Origin: a virus
IMG/VR virus record: IMGVR_UViG_3300036792_000267
Location: 87,378-151,377 of that record
DNA length: 64,000 nt
Strand: one strand, 5' to 3'
Shown here: one piece after another, positions 19,228 through 27,382 of the stretch
Numbering within the stretch: position 1 is the first letter of the stretch
How the letters are laid out: the number at the start of each line of letters is the position of its first letter
Notes under the pieces: model-generated
Told to the model about the DNA's origin: nothing
The model's database searches: none
The model's input: the letters and a program-made list of their open reading frames with translations, nothing else
Made by a program: the position numbers and the translations under genes

Positions 19228-19615
19228 CGTGGTACGAGGCGCAGTGATTGCTCTATCCTTGAGTGAAGGCCCCCGGGTCAGTCAGGCGACGTGTCCGTTC
19301 GAGCGAAGTTGGTACTGGTCTCACCCCGGGGGCCTTTGCTATGCTCCGGCACGAGACCAGTACAAAACTTCAGCTCGACATCGGCACTGTCGCCTTTTGC
19401 ATTTTGAACGGGCAGACCGCCTTCCTGTCGGCGCTTGTGCTGGTGGAGAAGCCCTGGGGCAGCTCTCCCCATGCGGACGGCGACAGACAGCCGGGGCACG
19501 GGCCGCCACCCTCGAACTTTTTTCGAGTTCTGGGGTAGGGGGCGAGCCATGCCCCGGCATGACAATAACGGCCCCTGTGTGCCCGGTGCGGTAACGTCAG
19601 TGTCCGGAGGTGAGC
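19228..19615. other. Gap with strong RNA/DNA structure and no confident gene
   Basis: It contains the pseudoknot-capable RNA at 19266-19363, a hairpin CTCGAA/TTCGAG (19511-19527) and an inverted repeat CATGCC/GGCATG near 19548-19561. A 65-codon frame at 19341-19538 is open but lacks a ribosome site and has poor codon bias. Confidence 0.5.
19266..19363 (+). ncRNA. Candidate pseudoknot RNA or complex terminator
   Basis: Stem 1 pairs AAGGCCCCCGGG (19266-19277) with its complement at 19325-19336. Stem 2 pairs GTACTGGTCTC (19312-19322) with GAGACCAGTAC (19353-19363). The strands alternate S1-S2-S1-S2, an H-type pseudoknot with perfect 12- and 11-bp stems only 2 nt apart. A TATCCT box at about 19254 could be a -10. 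The TTT after stem 1 also allows termination. Confidence 0.5.
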
Positions 19616-19936
19616 GTGCCAGTTGACCCTGACTTGTCGCTGCCAGGCCTGGCCGCGCGGGTGCGGCAGTTTCTCGGCCACATTGAGGACATGAGCGACG
19701 ATGAGCGGGTGTTCCTGCTCGGCGCGTTCGAGGGGGCGGTGGCCCGGCAGCAGCATGACCTGGACAGCGACGAGGCGCAGGCTGCGGTGGGCCGCTCGGT
19801 GGCGGCGCTGGAGGAGGACTGCTCGCAGGCCTGGCCCGGCTGCGTTCGCGGCGGCCTTGTCTGCGACTGCCGGCTGCGGGCGGTGCGCGCGGTCAACGCC
19901 CTGAAAATGCACCTGTCGCCCAGCGCGGGAAAATAA
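19616..19936 (+). CDS. Unknown small protein with Cys cluster
   Basis: The GTG start lies 6 nt after GGAGG; an upstream GTG at 19610 overlaps that site and is less likely. The 106-residue product has an acidic helical middle (SDDERVFLLGAFEGAVARQ) and a Cys-rich C-terminal third with CxC (GLVCDCRLRAVRAVNAL). No family is recognised. A bidirectional terminator directly follows. Confidence 0.7.
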   Translation: MPVDPDLSLPGLAARVRQFLGHIEDMSDDERVFLLGAFEGAVARQQHDLDSDEAQAAVGRSVAALEEDCSQAWPGCVRGGLVCDCRLRAVRAVNALKMHLSPSAGK

Positions 19937-19964
19937 AGAACTCCGGGCCGCGGCCCGGAGTTCT
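19937..19964. terminator. Bidirectional terminator
   Basis: A perfect 28-bp palindrome, AGAACTCCGGGCCG followed by its complement, gives a 14-bp stem between two convergent genes. Confidence 0.85.
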
Positions 19965-19987
19965 CGTGTCCGCACGACACGCACATG

Positions 19988-20728
19988 CTACGGCTCGATG
20001 TCGGCCTCCACCACCTGGCCGGGCGGCAGGATGAACTCGGTGTAGGCGAGCAGCTTCTCCCCGGCCCGCCAGCCGCTCACCCCGGCGAGCACGTAGGCAC
20101 CGGCCTCCAGCCCCAGTGCCGGCAGCTCCCGCCGGTCGTCTTTCGCCTGCCGGCACTCGAATGCGACGCCCCCGGTCAGGCTGTCCGGGTCGATGCCGGC
20201 CCGGACGGCGATGAGGTGAGCTGCCCCCTTCGGGTCGGGCAGCGGCGCCCGCTCGCCCAGCTCGGGCACCCTGATGAACCAGTACGGGGAAACCCAGGTG
20301 ACGCTCAGCATGTGCGGGCTGCCGTCGGCCAGGGCGGTGACCTCCTCGCGGCGGATGACGGTGGCCCCGCGCTCGGGCAGGTCCAGCATCGGCACGATGT
20401 AGTCCGGCGCGTCGACCAGGCCGGCCGCGGTGACGGTCACCACCTCGGAGGCCGGCGCGATGTCCAGCCGCATCCGCTGCTGCGGTGACAGCGCCGCCCG
20501 CGGCTTGTCCACGTAGGTGCCGGACGGGTCGGTGCGCACCAGCCGCTCGGCCAGGTGCAGGTGGGCAACCGCCTGCTGGGCCACGGTGGGCGCCACCACC
20601 CACTCGGCGGCAATCGCCCTCACCGACGGCAGCAGGTCACCCTCGCGCAGCGCCCCGCTCAGGATTTCTTCCTTGTAGTGCTCGGCGATCTGCTGCCAGA
20701 GCGGCTTGTTCCGCTGGGCTCGGGGCAC
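19988..20728 (-). CDS. GntR-family repressor (KorSA-like)
   Basis: This 246-residue protein has an N-terminal GntR winged helix (PLWQQIAEHYKEEILSG, LLPSVRAIAAEW, then SGTYV) and a C-terminal UTRA-like effector domain (VIRREEV...VSPYWFI...AYTEFILPPG). GntR proteins of this kind repress transfer genes in Streptomyces plasmids and integrative elements (KorSA type). Here it is divergent from a transfer-like operon. GTG start after AGGAGG. Its likely operators are the GTAC repeats in the divergent region, so it may repress both itself and the transfer genes. Confidence 0.85.
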   Translation of the reverse strand: MPRAQRNKPLWQQIAEHYKEEILSGALREGDLLPSVRAIAAEWVVAPTVAQQAVAHLHLAERLVRTDPSGTYVDKPRAALSPQQRMRLDIAPASEVVTVTAAGLVDAPDYIVPMLDLPERGATVIRREEVTALADGSPHMLSVTWVSPYWFIRVPELGERAPLPDPKGAAHLIAVRAGIDPDSLTGGVAFECRQAKDDRRELPALGLEAGAYVLAGVSGWRAGEKLLAYTEFILPPGQVVEADIEP

Positions 20729-20750
20729 GGTGGCCTCCTGTTATTCGGAC

Positions 20751-20833
20751 GGTACGGGTACGCCTCGAATTTTACGCGCCTGCCGTCCAGTTCAGCGGAA
20801 CATATTGCGTACCTGTACCGTTCACCGTACAGT
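20751..20833. promoter_or_regulatory. Divergent promoter and likely GntR operators
   Basis: GGTACGGGTACG (20751-20762) and CGTACCTGTACC (20808-20819) form a near-perfect inverted pair. The second lies between a -35 box TTGCGT (20805-20810) and a -10 box TACAGT (20828-20833), 17 bp apart, driving rightward transcription. Bound repressor would block RNA polymerase. Confidence 0.6.
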
Positions 20834-20882
20834 GAGGGAATCGCAGTGATTCCACTGGAGACCGGCGGAGGGTCGCAGGGAG

Positions 20883-21146
20883 ATGAGCAAGGGCACAGAG
20901 GCAGCAGGGGACCGGCTGGTCCGGTGGTCGGACGCTGCCCTTGAACTCGGCGTGTCCGTCGACACCCTGGAGGCATGGCTGGAGGACGGGATCGTGCCGT
21001 TGCGGCGTACCCCCGGGCTGCGGCTCACCTGGCGGTCGTGGGTGGACGCGGTGCTGGCCCCCAGCGAGCCGGGCACTGACGGCGACATCGCCAAGGTGAC
21101 CGCCGCCTGGTGGGCGGCCCGCCGCCCGCTGGGGGAGGTGGCATGA
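20883..21146 (+). CDS. Small helix-turn-helix protein (MerR/excisionase-like)
   Basis: The product has 87 residues. Residues about 12-45 look like a MerR or excisionase-type helix-turn-helix (VRWSDAALELGVSVDTLEAWLEDG). It opens the rightward operon and its stop overlaps the next start (ATGA). In integrative elements such small proteins often act as excisionase or transfer regulators. No integrase is visible nearby. Confidence 0.7.
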   Translation: MSKGTEAAGDRLVRWSDAALELGVSVDTLEAWLEDGIVPLRRTPGLRLTWRSWVDAVLAPSEPGTDGDIAKVTAAWWAARRPLGEVA

Positions 21147-22009
21147 TGCGCGAGTTTTCTGCTGCTGTGATTACGGCGGTCCGCGAGCGCGCCTCCGCGC
21201 TGGTCATCGGGCTGTCGCTGGCGACCGTGGCACTGACCACGGGCTTCATTTCCTACACCCACATCAGCGCGCTGACCATCCACGAGCACCAGAGCTGGAA
21301 GAGCGCGCACCTGTACCCGCTGACCGTGGACGGCCAGATCGCCATCGGCTCGGTCATCCTCATGGAGATGAAGGGCAAGCACCGCTGGTGGGGCCTGGTC
21401 GGCTTCCTGCCGGGCCTGGTCGAGTCCCTGGTGGCCAACTGGGCGAGCGGCTGGCAGGGCCACAACCTGGGCGCGGCCCTGTGGTCCACGGTCCCCGCGC
21501 AGGCGTTCGCCTGCTCCACGTTCCTGTTCGAGATGTGGCTGCGGTACCGCCGCCGGGCGCAGCCGTCCGCGGTCACGGAATCCGGTGACGCGGCGCCGCC
21601 CCGCACCGCTACGCTGCTCGCTGAGTCTTCCCCGCAGGCACCCGGGCCCGCCGCACCCGCGGCCCAGGAAGCCGCCCCGGTGGACGTGCACCTGCACGCC
21701 GCGCCGGCGGGAGCGCCGTGGGGCCTGGTGAGCCCCGCGGCTGCTCCCCTGCCTGTCCCGTCGTTCGCCGTCCCGGTGGCGGGGCCGTTCATGACGCTGG
21801 CCAGCCGGCCGAAGCCGGCCCGCCCGCGCCGCCCGCAGGCGGTGCCGGGCGAGAACGACGAGCGGCTGCCGCTGCCGCAGGACCCGGCGGAGCTGCGCGC
21901 GCTGGTCAACTCGATGAGCCGCAACGCCCTGTGGCAGGGCTACCGGGTCTCCAAGCACGGCGCGGACAAGCTCCGCGATGACTACCTGGACGAGAGGGAG
22001 GTGGCCTGA
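21143..22009 (+). CDS. DUF2637-like membrane protein (transfer/spread module)
   Basis: The start overlaps the preceding stop and follows GGGGGAGGTGG. The 288-residue product has four predicted membrane helices in the first 130 residues (VIGLSLATVALTTGFISY, QIAIGSVILMEM, LVGFLPGLVESLVANW, AQAFACSTFLFEMWL). A Pro/Ala-rich soluble tail of about 150 residues follows. DUF2637 proteins are common in Streptomyces conjugative plasmids and integrative elements beside TraB-type translocases, and may help spread DNA between hyphal compartments. Confidence 0.75.
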   Translation: MMREFSAAVITAVRERASALVIGLSLATVALTTGFISYTHISALTIHEHQSWKSAHLYPLTVDGQIAIGSVILMEMKGKHRWWGLVGFLPGLVESLVANWASGWQGHNLGAALWSTVPAQAFACSTFLFEMWLRYRRRAQPSAVTESGDAAPPRTATLLAESSPQAPGPAAPAAQEAAPVDVHLHAAPAGAPWGLVSPAAAPLPVPSFAVPVAGPFMTLASRPKPARPRRPQAVPGENDERLPLPQDPAELRALVNSMSRNALWQGYRVSKHGADKLRDDYLDEREVA

Positions 22010-22010
22010 C

Positions 22011-24062
22011 ATGCCGTCGACCGACACCACGCCGACCATTAAGCAGCAGGCCAGGCACGCCCGCAGCGAGACGCTGAGCGTGCTGGTCCGCATGGGCGTG
22101 CCGTGGGCCGTCTTCCTCGCGCTGACCGTCATGGGCAACGTGCTCTACATCGCGCTCGGCAAGTTCGTGGACCACGGGGAGTACATCGGGCTGACCGCCG
22201 CGCTGCTGCTGGCCTCCGGCATCGGCACGGCGGCGTTCGACATGCACCTGCGCCGCCACCGGATGTCGGCGGTCGGCCGCCTCATCGGCCCGGTCACCAT
22301 CGGCGCTGGCGCCGCGATGGGCGGCGCGTTCCTGCTGGCCGGGTACTGGGTGCCGCTGGTGCTGGCGTGGGCGTTCGGCGGCATCTCCGGCTCGATCGGC
22401 TGGGACGCCTGGCTGCACCACGCCGCCCACCATGACCTGTCCGTCGGGTTCGGCGCGGCGACGGAGAAGGCGGGCCTGGGCACCGCGCGGGTGCTGCCCG
22501 CGACGGCCTCTGCCCGCAAGCCGGGTGACGCCCCGGCCAGGCCAGGGCGCAAGAGGGGCACGCCCGCCCGCCGCGTCCTGTCGGGCACGGTGGCGCTGGA
22601 GGGCGGCGAGGTCACCCCGGCCGACGCCGCCGAGCGCGCCGCCAACCTGGAGGGCGCGCTCGGCTTCCCGCCGGGCGCGCTGGGCCTCACCCAGAACTTC
22701 CGGCAGGCCGGCTTCGCCGACTACACCGTCTCCGACCCGGCGGTGCTCGCCGAGCCGTGGGCCTGGCCGGGCCCGAGCGCGCCCGGGGCGGGCATGGACA
22801 CCTCGTTCCGGCTGGCGGTGCGCCAGGACGGCGAGCCGTGGCTGGTGAACTTCGTGCCGGTCTTCCACACCCGGGGGACCGGGATGACCGGCACCGGCAA
22901 GACGATGAGCTGGCTGTGGAACCGGCTGGCGGAGGGGGTGACCCGCGAGGGCTACGCCGCGGTCGCGGTGGACGTGACGAAGATGTGGCAGTTCCTCGGT
23001 CCCGTCCGGGCCGGCCTGCACGCCGCCGCGGTCGACCCGCCCTCCGCGCTGAAGCTGTTCGCGGCGCTGGAGCGGGTGCGGGTGGCCCGCCTGGACTACC
23101 TGGCGAAAAACCACATGACCGAGTGGACGATGGGCTGCGGCCTGTCTTACCTGGACATCGCGCTGGAGGAGCTGGGCGAGATCCTGAAGGCACTCGCCGA
23201 GGCGTCCAAGGCGAGTGCCCGCGCGCCGTTCGGCGGCCAGGACCGCGGTCGGGCGACGGCGTTCGACATGGACACCTGGTTCACCAACGTCCGCTCCGGC
23301 CGCTCCACCGGGATGAGCTGGAACACCTCCAACCAGACCGGCAAGCACTCCAGCTTCCCGACCGACGTGCGCGGCAACTTCCACTCGCTCACCTTCGGGC
23401 TGGACGACGCCAACGACGTGAAGATGGCACTGTCCGACCGGCAGATGCGGGCCGGGGTCCGCCCCACCCTGTGGGGCAGCAGCCAGCCGGGCACGGCGGT
23501 GGCCGACTTCGAGGGGATGACCGAGCACGAGGCAGCCATGCCGGTGCGGTTCTTCGACTGGGGCAAGTCCCCGGCGGCCGGCCACGCCATCGCCGCCTAC
23601 ATGGAAGGCTGGGAGGCGGCCGGCCGGCCGTGGGACGACGTGACCGGCGAGGCGTTCGAGGCTGAGCCGGCCGACCCGGCCAGCTACGGGCTGCCCGGCC
23701 CCGGCGGCACGCTGCCCGGCCCCGGCCGGCCGCGCAAGGACTCGACGGTGGTGGCCGGGCCGTGGAAGGGGGCCGCCCCCGGCCCGGCCGTCCACCCGCA
23801 GGACGAGGAGGCCATCAGGGCCGAGCGGGCGCTGTGGCAGCTGCTGCTGAAGATGTACGCCGAGGGAACCGACGTGACGGGGGCGCACGAGATCATGACC
23901 CGCAAGGAGTTCGCGGCCACGGTGAACCGCTCGCGCGGGTGGATCTACACCGCGATGAAGGGCTTCGCCAACACCGGTCAGGCGCAGGCGCTGACCGGCG
24001 GGACCCGCCAGCAGTGGCGGATCGTCCCGCAGGCGCAAGTGCAGGCCGAGGGCGAGGACTGA
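22011..24062 (+). CDS. TraB/FtsK-like DNA translocase
   Basis: ATG 22011 follows GGGAGGTGG and lies just after the previous stop. The 683-residue product has four membrane helices in residues 25-130. A P-loop ATPase follows with Walker A GMTGTGKT (about 291-298), VAVDVTK (about 320) corresponding to the FtsK IDPK region, LEELGEIL (a Walker B-like acidic segment), and a conserved late motif (TSNQTGKHSSFPTDVRGNF). The C-terminal 70 residues look like a winged helix (TRKEFAATVNRSRGWIYTAM), the part that in TraB reads DNA transfer repeats. TraB moves double-stranded plasmid DNA between mycelia. A capsid-packaging role is unlikely because packaging ATPases differ. Confidence 0.85.
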   Translation: MPSTDTTPTIKQQARHARSETLSVLVRMGVPWAVFLALTVMGNVLYIALGKFVDHGEYIGLTAALLLASGIGTAAFDMHLRRHRMSAVGRLIGPVTIGAGAAMGGAFLLAGYWVPLVLAWAFGGISGSIGWDAWLHHAAHHDLSVGFGAATEKAGLGTARVLPATASARKPGDAPARPGRKRGTPARRVLSGTVALEGGEVTPADAAERAANLEGALGFPPGALGLTQNFRQAGFADYTVSDPAVLAEPWAWPGPSAPGAGMDTSFRLAVRQDGEPWLVNFVPVFHTRGTGMTGTGKTMSWLWNRLAEGVTREGYAAVAVDVTKMWQFLGPVRAGLHAAAVDPPSALKLFAALERVRVARLDYLAKNHMTEWTMGCGLSYLDIALEELGEILKALAEASKASARAPFGGQDRGRATAFDMDTWFTNVRSGRSTGMSWNTSNQTGKHSSFPTDVRGNFHSLTFGLDDANDVKMALSDRQMRAGVRPTLWGSSQPGTAVADFEGMTEHEAAMPVRFFDWGKSPAAGHAIAAYMEGWEAAGRPWDDVTGEAFEAEPADPASYGLPGPGGTLPGPGRPRKDSTVVAGPWKGAAPGPAVHPQDEEAIRAERALWQLLLKMYAEGTDVTGAHEIMTRKEFAATVNRSRGWIYTAMKGFANTGQAQALTGGTRQQWRIVPQAQVQAEGED

Positions 24063-24118
24063 CAGCGGTGCCCGCCGCGCGTAACAGGTGCATGAGCAAG
24101 ACCGCGCAGGAGGAAGCA

Positions 24119-24310
24119 ATGACCCCCCAGTACCAGACGCTGGCTGAGCTGAAGCAGGCCGTGGACGCCGGCGAGGTCGCCGGCACGATGACCCTGGACA
24201 ACGACGAGGCGTTCTTCTACGCCGACGGGGTGTGCGTGTTCCGCGTTCACCCGTATGACCTGCTGCGCCAGTCCCTGGACCTGCTCGCCGTCCCGCACCA
24301 GGAGGCGTGA
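24119..24310 (+). CDS. Unknown small acidic protein
   Basis: The 63-residue product starts at ATG after AGGAGGAAGCA. It has an acidic N-terminal helix and FFYADGVCVFRVHPYDLLRQ. Its stop overlaps the next start. No family is recognised. Confidence 0.7.
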   Translation: MTPQYQTLAELKQAVDAGEVAGTMTLDNDEAFFYADGVCVFRVHPYDLLRQSLDLLAVPHQEA

Positions 24311-24630
24311 TGCGAGTGACCCGGATCAGGCGCACCCGCTACCTGGCGCTGGCAATGCCGGGTGACCTGCGCGCTGGGCACCGCGTGAGGATAACCGCCG
24401 CCCACGGGGACCGGCTGGTGCACGCGGAGAACTCGGCCCGTGTCTCCCCCGGCCTGGTAAGGCTCACGGTGACGGAGATGAGCTTCCGGGGCTTCTCCGA
24501 CGTGGCCGTTCCCGGGGGACGCCGCCAGTCGTGCGGGAAATGCGGGGTGACCTGGCTGGGTAACCCGGGCAGCCCGTGCTGGTCCTGCGGCTCGTTCCTT
24601 GCCGGGCACCGCAGTGCGGGGGAAGCGTGA
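24310..24630 (+). CDS. Zinc-ribbon protein
   Basis: The 106-residue product is basic at the N-terminus. It ends with a zinc ribbon of two CxxC pairs (CGKCGVTWLG...CWSCGSF). The start overlaps the stop before it. The fold would suit nucleic-acid binding; the role is unknown. Confidence 0.7.
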   Translation: MRVTRIRRTRYLALAMPGDLRAGHRVRITAAHGDRLVHAENSARVSPGLVRLTVTEMSFRGFSDVAVPGGRRQSCGKCGVTWLGNPGSPCWSCGSFLAGHRSAGEA

Positions 24631-24854
24631 GCGGGACCCCCGGCCGCAGGATGCAGGCGGCCCTCGCCTACGTGGCGGCCCACCCGGGCTGCTCCAAGTC
24701 CGACGCGGTGCGCGACCTGGGCGGCATCCCGCTGCGCCTGACCCCGGTGGACCGCTTGATTCGCCTGGGCTGGGTGCGGGCAGAGGCAGTTGCCCCCGGC
24801 AAGGGCTACCAGTTGTACGTGACCGAGCAGGGACGGGAGGCGGGAGCGCGGTGA
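24627..24854 (+). CDS. Winged helix-turn-helix protein
   Basis: The 75-residue product contains a single winged helix (AHPGCSKSDAVRDLGG, then RLIRLGWVRAE, KGYQLYVTEQG). This pattern is seen in small MarR- or ArsR-type regulators. GTG start overlapping the previous stop. It may regulate neighbouring accessory genes. Confidence 0.65.
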   Translation: MSGTPGRRMQAALAYVAAHPGCSKSDAVRDLGGIPLRLTPVDRLIRLGWVRAEAVAPGKGYQLYVTEQGREAGAR

Positions 24855-25360
24855 GGTGCGCGCGCTGCGGTAAGCCCCTGTACCAGGACGCGGACGGCTG
24901 GTACAGCCAGGTCACCGTGACTGACGACGAGGTGCCGGGCCTCGCATTCGCGGACCGCGTGCACGAGTGCGACGGGAAGCCTCATGACGTGGTGAGTGAG
25001 TCGCTGGACGTGAACCCCCGGCCGATGGAGGTCGCCGCCGCGTGGCTGCCCGCCGGGTGCCGGGTCAGCCTGCGAGGCAGGGACATCCCCAACCCGGACC
25101 TGGAGAACCCCCGGTACGTGGTGGCCGGCTGGCACGAGGTGTCCGGCGGCGCGCTCATCTGCGTGTACGGGGGCTGGCAGGGCATCCGTAACGGGCAGCG
25201 CAAGGATTCTCGCCCGGTGTGGGACGAGGCCGCGACGTTCCTGCGGCAGGCTGCCCGGCAGGACAAGGGCCCGGTCGCCGTCTACGTGGCGATCGAGTCG
25301 CGGGAGAAGTACGGGCGGGCGTACCTGGTCGCGGTGCGGGTCCGGAGCGCAGCCCGGTGA
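24851..25360 (+). CDS. Unknown protein with N-terminal Cys motif
   Basis: The 169-residue product starts with MRCARCGKPLY, half of a zinc ribbon, followed by an acidic region. The C-terminal 60 residues (AATFLRQAARQDKGPVAVYV) suggest an alpha/beta domain. It is coupled to the gene before it by a GTGA overlap. No family is recognised. Confidence 0.65.
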   Translation: MRCARCGKPLYQDADGWYSQVTVTDDEVPGLAFADRVHECDGKPHDVVSESLDVNPRPMEVAAAWLPAGCRVSLRGRDIPNPDLENPRYVVAGWHEVSGGALICVYGGWQGIRNGQRKDSRPVWDEAATFLRQAARQDKGPVAVYVAIESREKYGRAYLVAVRVRSAAR

Positions 25361-25720
25361 GCCCGTCAGCGGGGGCCCGTCAGGGGAAACTGCGTACCGG
25401 ATGTGAACCGTGTACGGGCTACACGCGGTGTACGAGGTACGCAAAGCCGAAGGCCAAACCACAAAGTGACCGGATGACACTGACAGTAACCGCCCCGGAG
25501 GGCCCCCCGGCTCCCCGCACCCTCGGGAGCAGCCCCAGGAGGGCCGCAGCGGCCCCGGGAGGGCACGGGGAGGCCCGCGTGCGCGCGAGGGGCGCGCTGT
25601 GGCCGCAGGGCGGCTCTGCGCGCCGTACATCGTGCGCTGAGGGGGGTCATGAACCGCAGGATATCCTGAGCCTGAGCGCCCGTCTCCCGGGCGTACTGCG
25701 GCCAGGAGGTCAACCGGGCT
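25361..25720. other. Intergenic region with palindromes, no confident gene
   Basis: It holds direct GTGTACG repeats (about 25409-25436) and a perfect 12-bp palindrome CAGGATATCCTG (25657-25668) shortly before the next gene. Long frames through it have poor codon bias. Confidence 0.4.
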
Positions 25721-25897
25721 ATGACGACGCGTACCGCGCGGCTGTGGGCCGTCCTGGCGGGCCTGGCAGCGATCGTAGTGAGCACCCTGGCAGGCACCGT
25801 GCTCTCCGAGGTGCTGGCGGGGATTGCCTGCATCCTCCTTGCGGCCTTCCTGGTGGCCCTCGACGGCCTGCGGAAACGCGGCCACACCCGCCGCTAG
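25721..25897 (+). CDS. Small membrane protein
   Basis: The 58-residue product starts at ATG after CAGGAGGTC. It has two hydrophobic stretches (WAVLAGLAAIVVSTLAG and EVLAGIACILLAAFLVAL) and a basic tail (RKRGHTRR), so two membrane helices are likely. Function unknown. Confidence 0.65.
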   Translation: MTTRTARLWAVLAGLAAIVVSTLAGTVLSEVLAGIACILLAAFLVALDGLRKRGHTRR

Positions 25898-26190
25898 CCG
25901 CAGGATGCGCGAAAAATACCCTGCCGTGCCGAATTTATTCTTCAGTCCTCACGGCCCCGAGCCGAAGATTCTTCGGCTGGGTACCCCGTCAGCCCGCGCC
26001 GGGTGCGTGTCAGGGTGATTGTGGTTGCCGCGCTGACCGGCTGACAGTGATTGCGCAGGTCAGCGGGCTGTGCTGTCGCGCGCTAAACGGAGGTTCAGCG
26101 CTGGCCGGGCCCCGTCTTCCTGGTTGCCGGCCCGTGAGCCCGGTTAACTTCTCGCAGGTCACTGAGTTGTACCTGAAACGGAGGGTCCCC
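25898..26190. other. Intergenic region with hairpins
   Basis: It holds the hairpin AGCCGAAG/CTTCGGCT (25960-25978) and the inverted repeat CGCTGACC/GGTCAGCG (26031-26065), and is less GC-rich at its left end. No T-run follows the first hairpin, so termination is unsure. Confidence 0.4.
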
Positions 26191-26664
26191 GTGCCCAACT
26201 GGTTCCGCCGTGCCCGCGAGGCGCAGCGTGAGGTTACCCCGCTGGCCATGTACCGCGCCGGGCTGGTCGACTGGCCGGGGCCGGAGGTCACCCCGCTGGA
26301 GATGTACGGCGCGAAGCGCTCGCCTGACTTCTCCGGCTGGTGGGTGTACGCGCTCGCCGACAAGGAGGGGCGCGTGTGGCGTGCCGGGCAGTCGTCCCGC
26401 CTGTGGTCCCGCTGGCGCGACTACTTCTACACCTACGGCGAGCGGTTCACCGCGTCGGACAAGTGGCTCATCCCGGTGGCGAACGAGGCCGAGGCCGACC
26501 TCATCGAGCTGGTGCTGATCCACTTCTACGATCCTGAGTGCAACACCAAGGGGCGGCGCGCTGACCTGGAGGCCAAGGTCAGGGCGTGGGGGCGCGGCAC
26601 CCAGCAGTACAAGCGCGGCGAAGGGTGGCCTGATCGTCTTGACCAGAAGCAAGTAACCCCCTAG
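26191..26664 (+). CDS. GIY-YIG-like nuclease domain protein
   Basis: GTG start after ACGGAGGGT. The 157-residue product has the layout of a GIY-YIG domain at residues about 50-120: WVYALADKEGRVWRAGQSS in place of GIY...YIG, then LWSRWRDYF, EADLIELVLIHFYDPECN with a conserved glutamate and asparagine. These nucleases cut DNA once per strand and are found in homing enzymes and repair proteins. The core tripeptides are degenerate, so activity is uncertain. The first promoter of the repeated family overlaps its 3' end. Confidence 0.6.
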   Translation: MPNWFRRAREAQREVTPLAMYRAGLVDWPGPEVTPLEMYGAKRSPDFSGWWVYALADKEGRVWRAGQSSRLWSRWRDYFYTYGERFTASDKWLIPVANEAEADLIELVLIHFYDPECNTKGRRADLEAKVRAWGRGTQQYKRGEGWPDRLDQKQVTP

Positions 26665-26667
26665 ACT
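26639..26667 (+). promoter_or_regulatory. Promoter P1
   Basis: TTGACC-N17-TAGACT inside the end of the GIY-YIG-like gene. The -35 palindrome is degenerate, but a second CTTGAGTCAAG overlaps the -10. It drives the gene at 26703. Confidence 0.7.
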
Positions 26668-26702
26668 TGAGTCAAGCAACCGAGATTCGGGGAGGCACTT
26701 AC

Positions 26703-26912
26703 ATGGCAGACCAGCCCAGGCAGGGCGCCGCGCGGCTGACCCCTGCTGACCTGACCCTGCTGAGCAGGCAGAACGCGTCTTACGCCCGGACCGCCCGCGC
26801 AGCTGGCTGCCCGCGGATCGCTGCGCGGGCTGCTAAGGCCGCGGTCTACTACCGGGACCGGAGGGCAGCCCCCTCCCGGGACGCCCGCGCGATGAGGGGG
26901 CGAGCGGCGTGA
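26703..26912 (+). CDS. Small basic protein
   Basis: The 69-residue product is Ala/Arg-rich (NASYARTARAAGCPRIAARAAKAAVYYRDRR), with the character of a DNA- or RNA-binding helix. It starts after GGGGAGGCAC and is first in the unit of promoter P1. No family is recognised. Confidence 0.65.
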   Translation: MADQPRQGAARLTPADLTLLSRQNASYARTARAAGCPRIAARAAKAAVYYRDRRAAPSRDARAMRGRAA

Positions 26913-27382
26913 GGCGCAAGCTCGCCGTCGTCTTCGCCGCGGTCGTCCTGCTGGTCCTCTACCTGCACCGCTCCGTCGTCCACCAGGTCTGCGTGGACAC
27001 GGCCCTCGGGCTGGCCTGCCTGGCCGGCCTCTGCCTGGCCGTGGCCGTCACGGTGCGCGCAGCCGGCCGCAAGCCGGTCCAGCCGGCCAGGAAGCGGGCA
27101 GTCGTCCAGCCGGCCGCGGTTGAGCGGCCGAGGGCCAGCCGGCCAGGCGACCCGTGCGCCGAGGCGTGCGGCCGGCCGGCCACCCGGATGTTCGAGCGGT
27201 GGCCGGTCTGCGAGAACTGCGGCGGCCGGCTGGACGCGGCAGCCGCGTGCGCGGCCGGCCGCAGGCTCGCCCCCGAGCCGGCCGAAGACGACATCCCGCA
27301 CCTGACCCAGCCGCCGGTCATCCCCGCCGGGGAGACCATCGGCACCATCGACATGAGCGACTTCGAGAAGAGGGCATCGTGA
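26909..27382 (+). CDS. Membrane protein with cytosolic zinc motif
   Basis: The 157-residue product has two N-terminal membrane helices (VVFAAVVLLVLYLH and LGLACLAGLCLAVAVTV) and a linker. A Cys-rich part follows (CAEACGR...CENCGG) that may bind zinc, then an acidic tail. The start overlaps the stop before it. Function unknown. Confidence 0.65.
   Translation: MRRKLAVVFAAVVLLVLYLHRSVVHQVCVDTALGLACLAGLCLAVAVTVRAAGRKPVQPARKRAVVQPAAVERPRASRPGDPCAEACGRPATRMFERWPVCENCGGRLDAAAACAAGRRLAPEPAEDDIPHLTQPPVIPAGETIGTIDMSDFEKRAS

Noticed and set aside
19341-19538. A 65-codon gene in the gap after 19228
   Set aside because: No ribosome site, weak codon bias, and its start lies inside the pseudoknot structure.
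25361-25720. Transfer-locus repeats (8-bp TraB-type sites) in the gap after the transfer operon
   Set aside because: Single GACCGGA-like matches only; no tandem array, which known transfer loci have.
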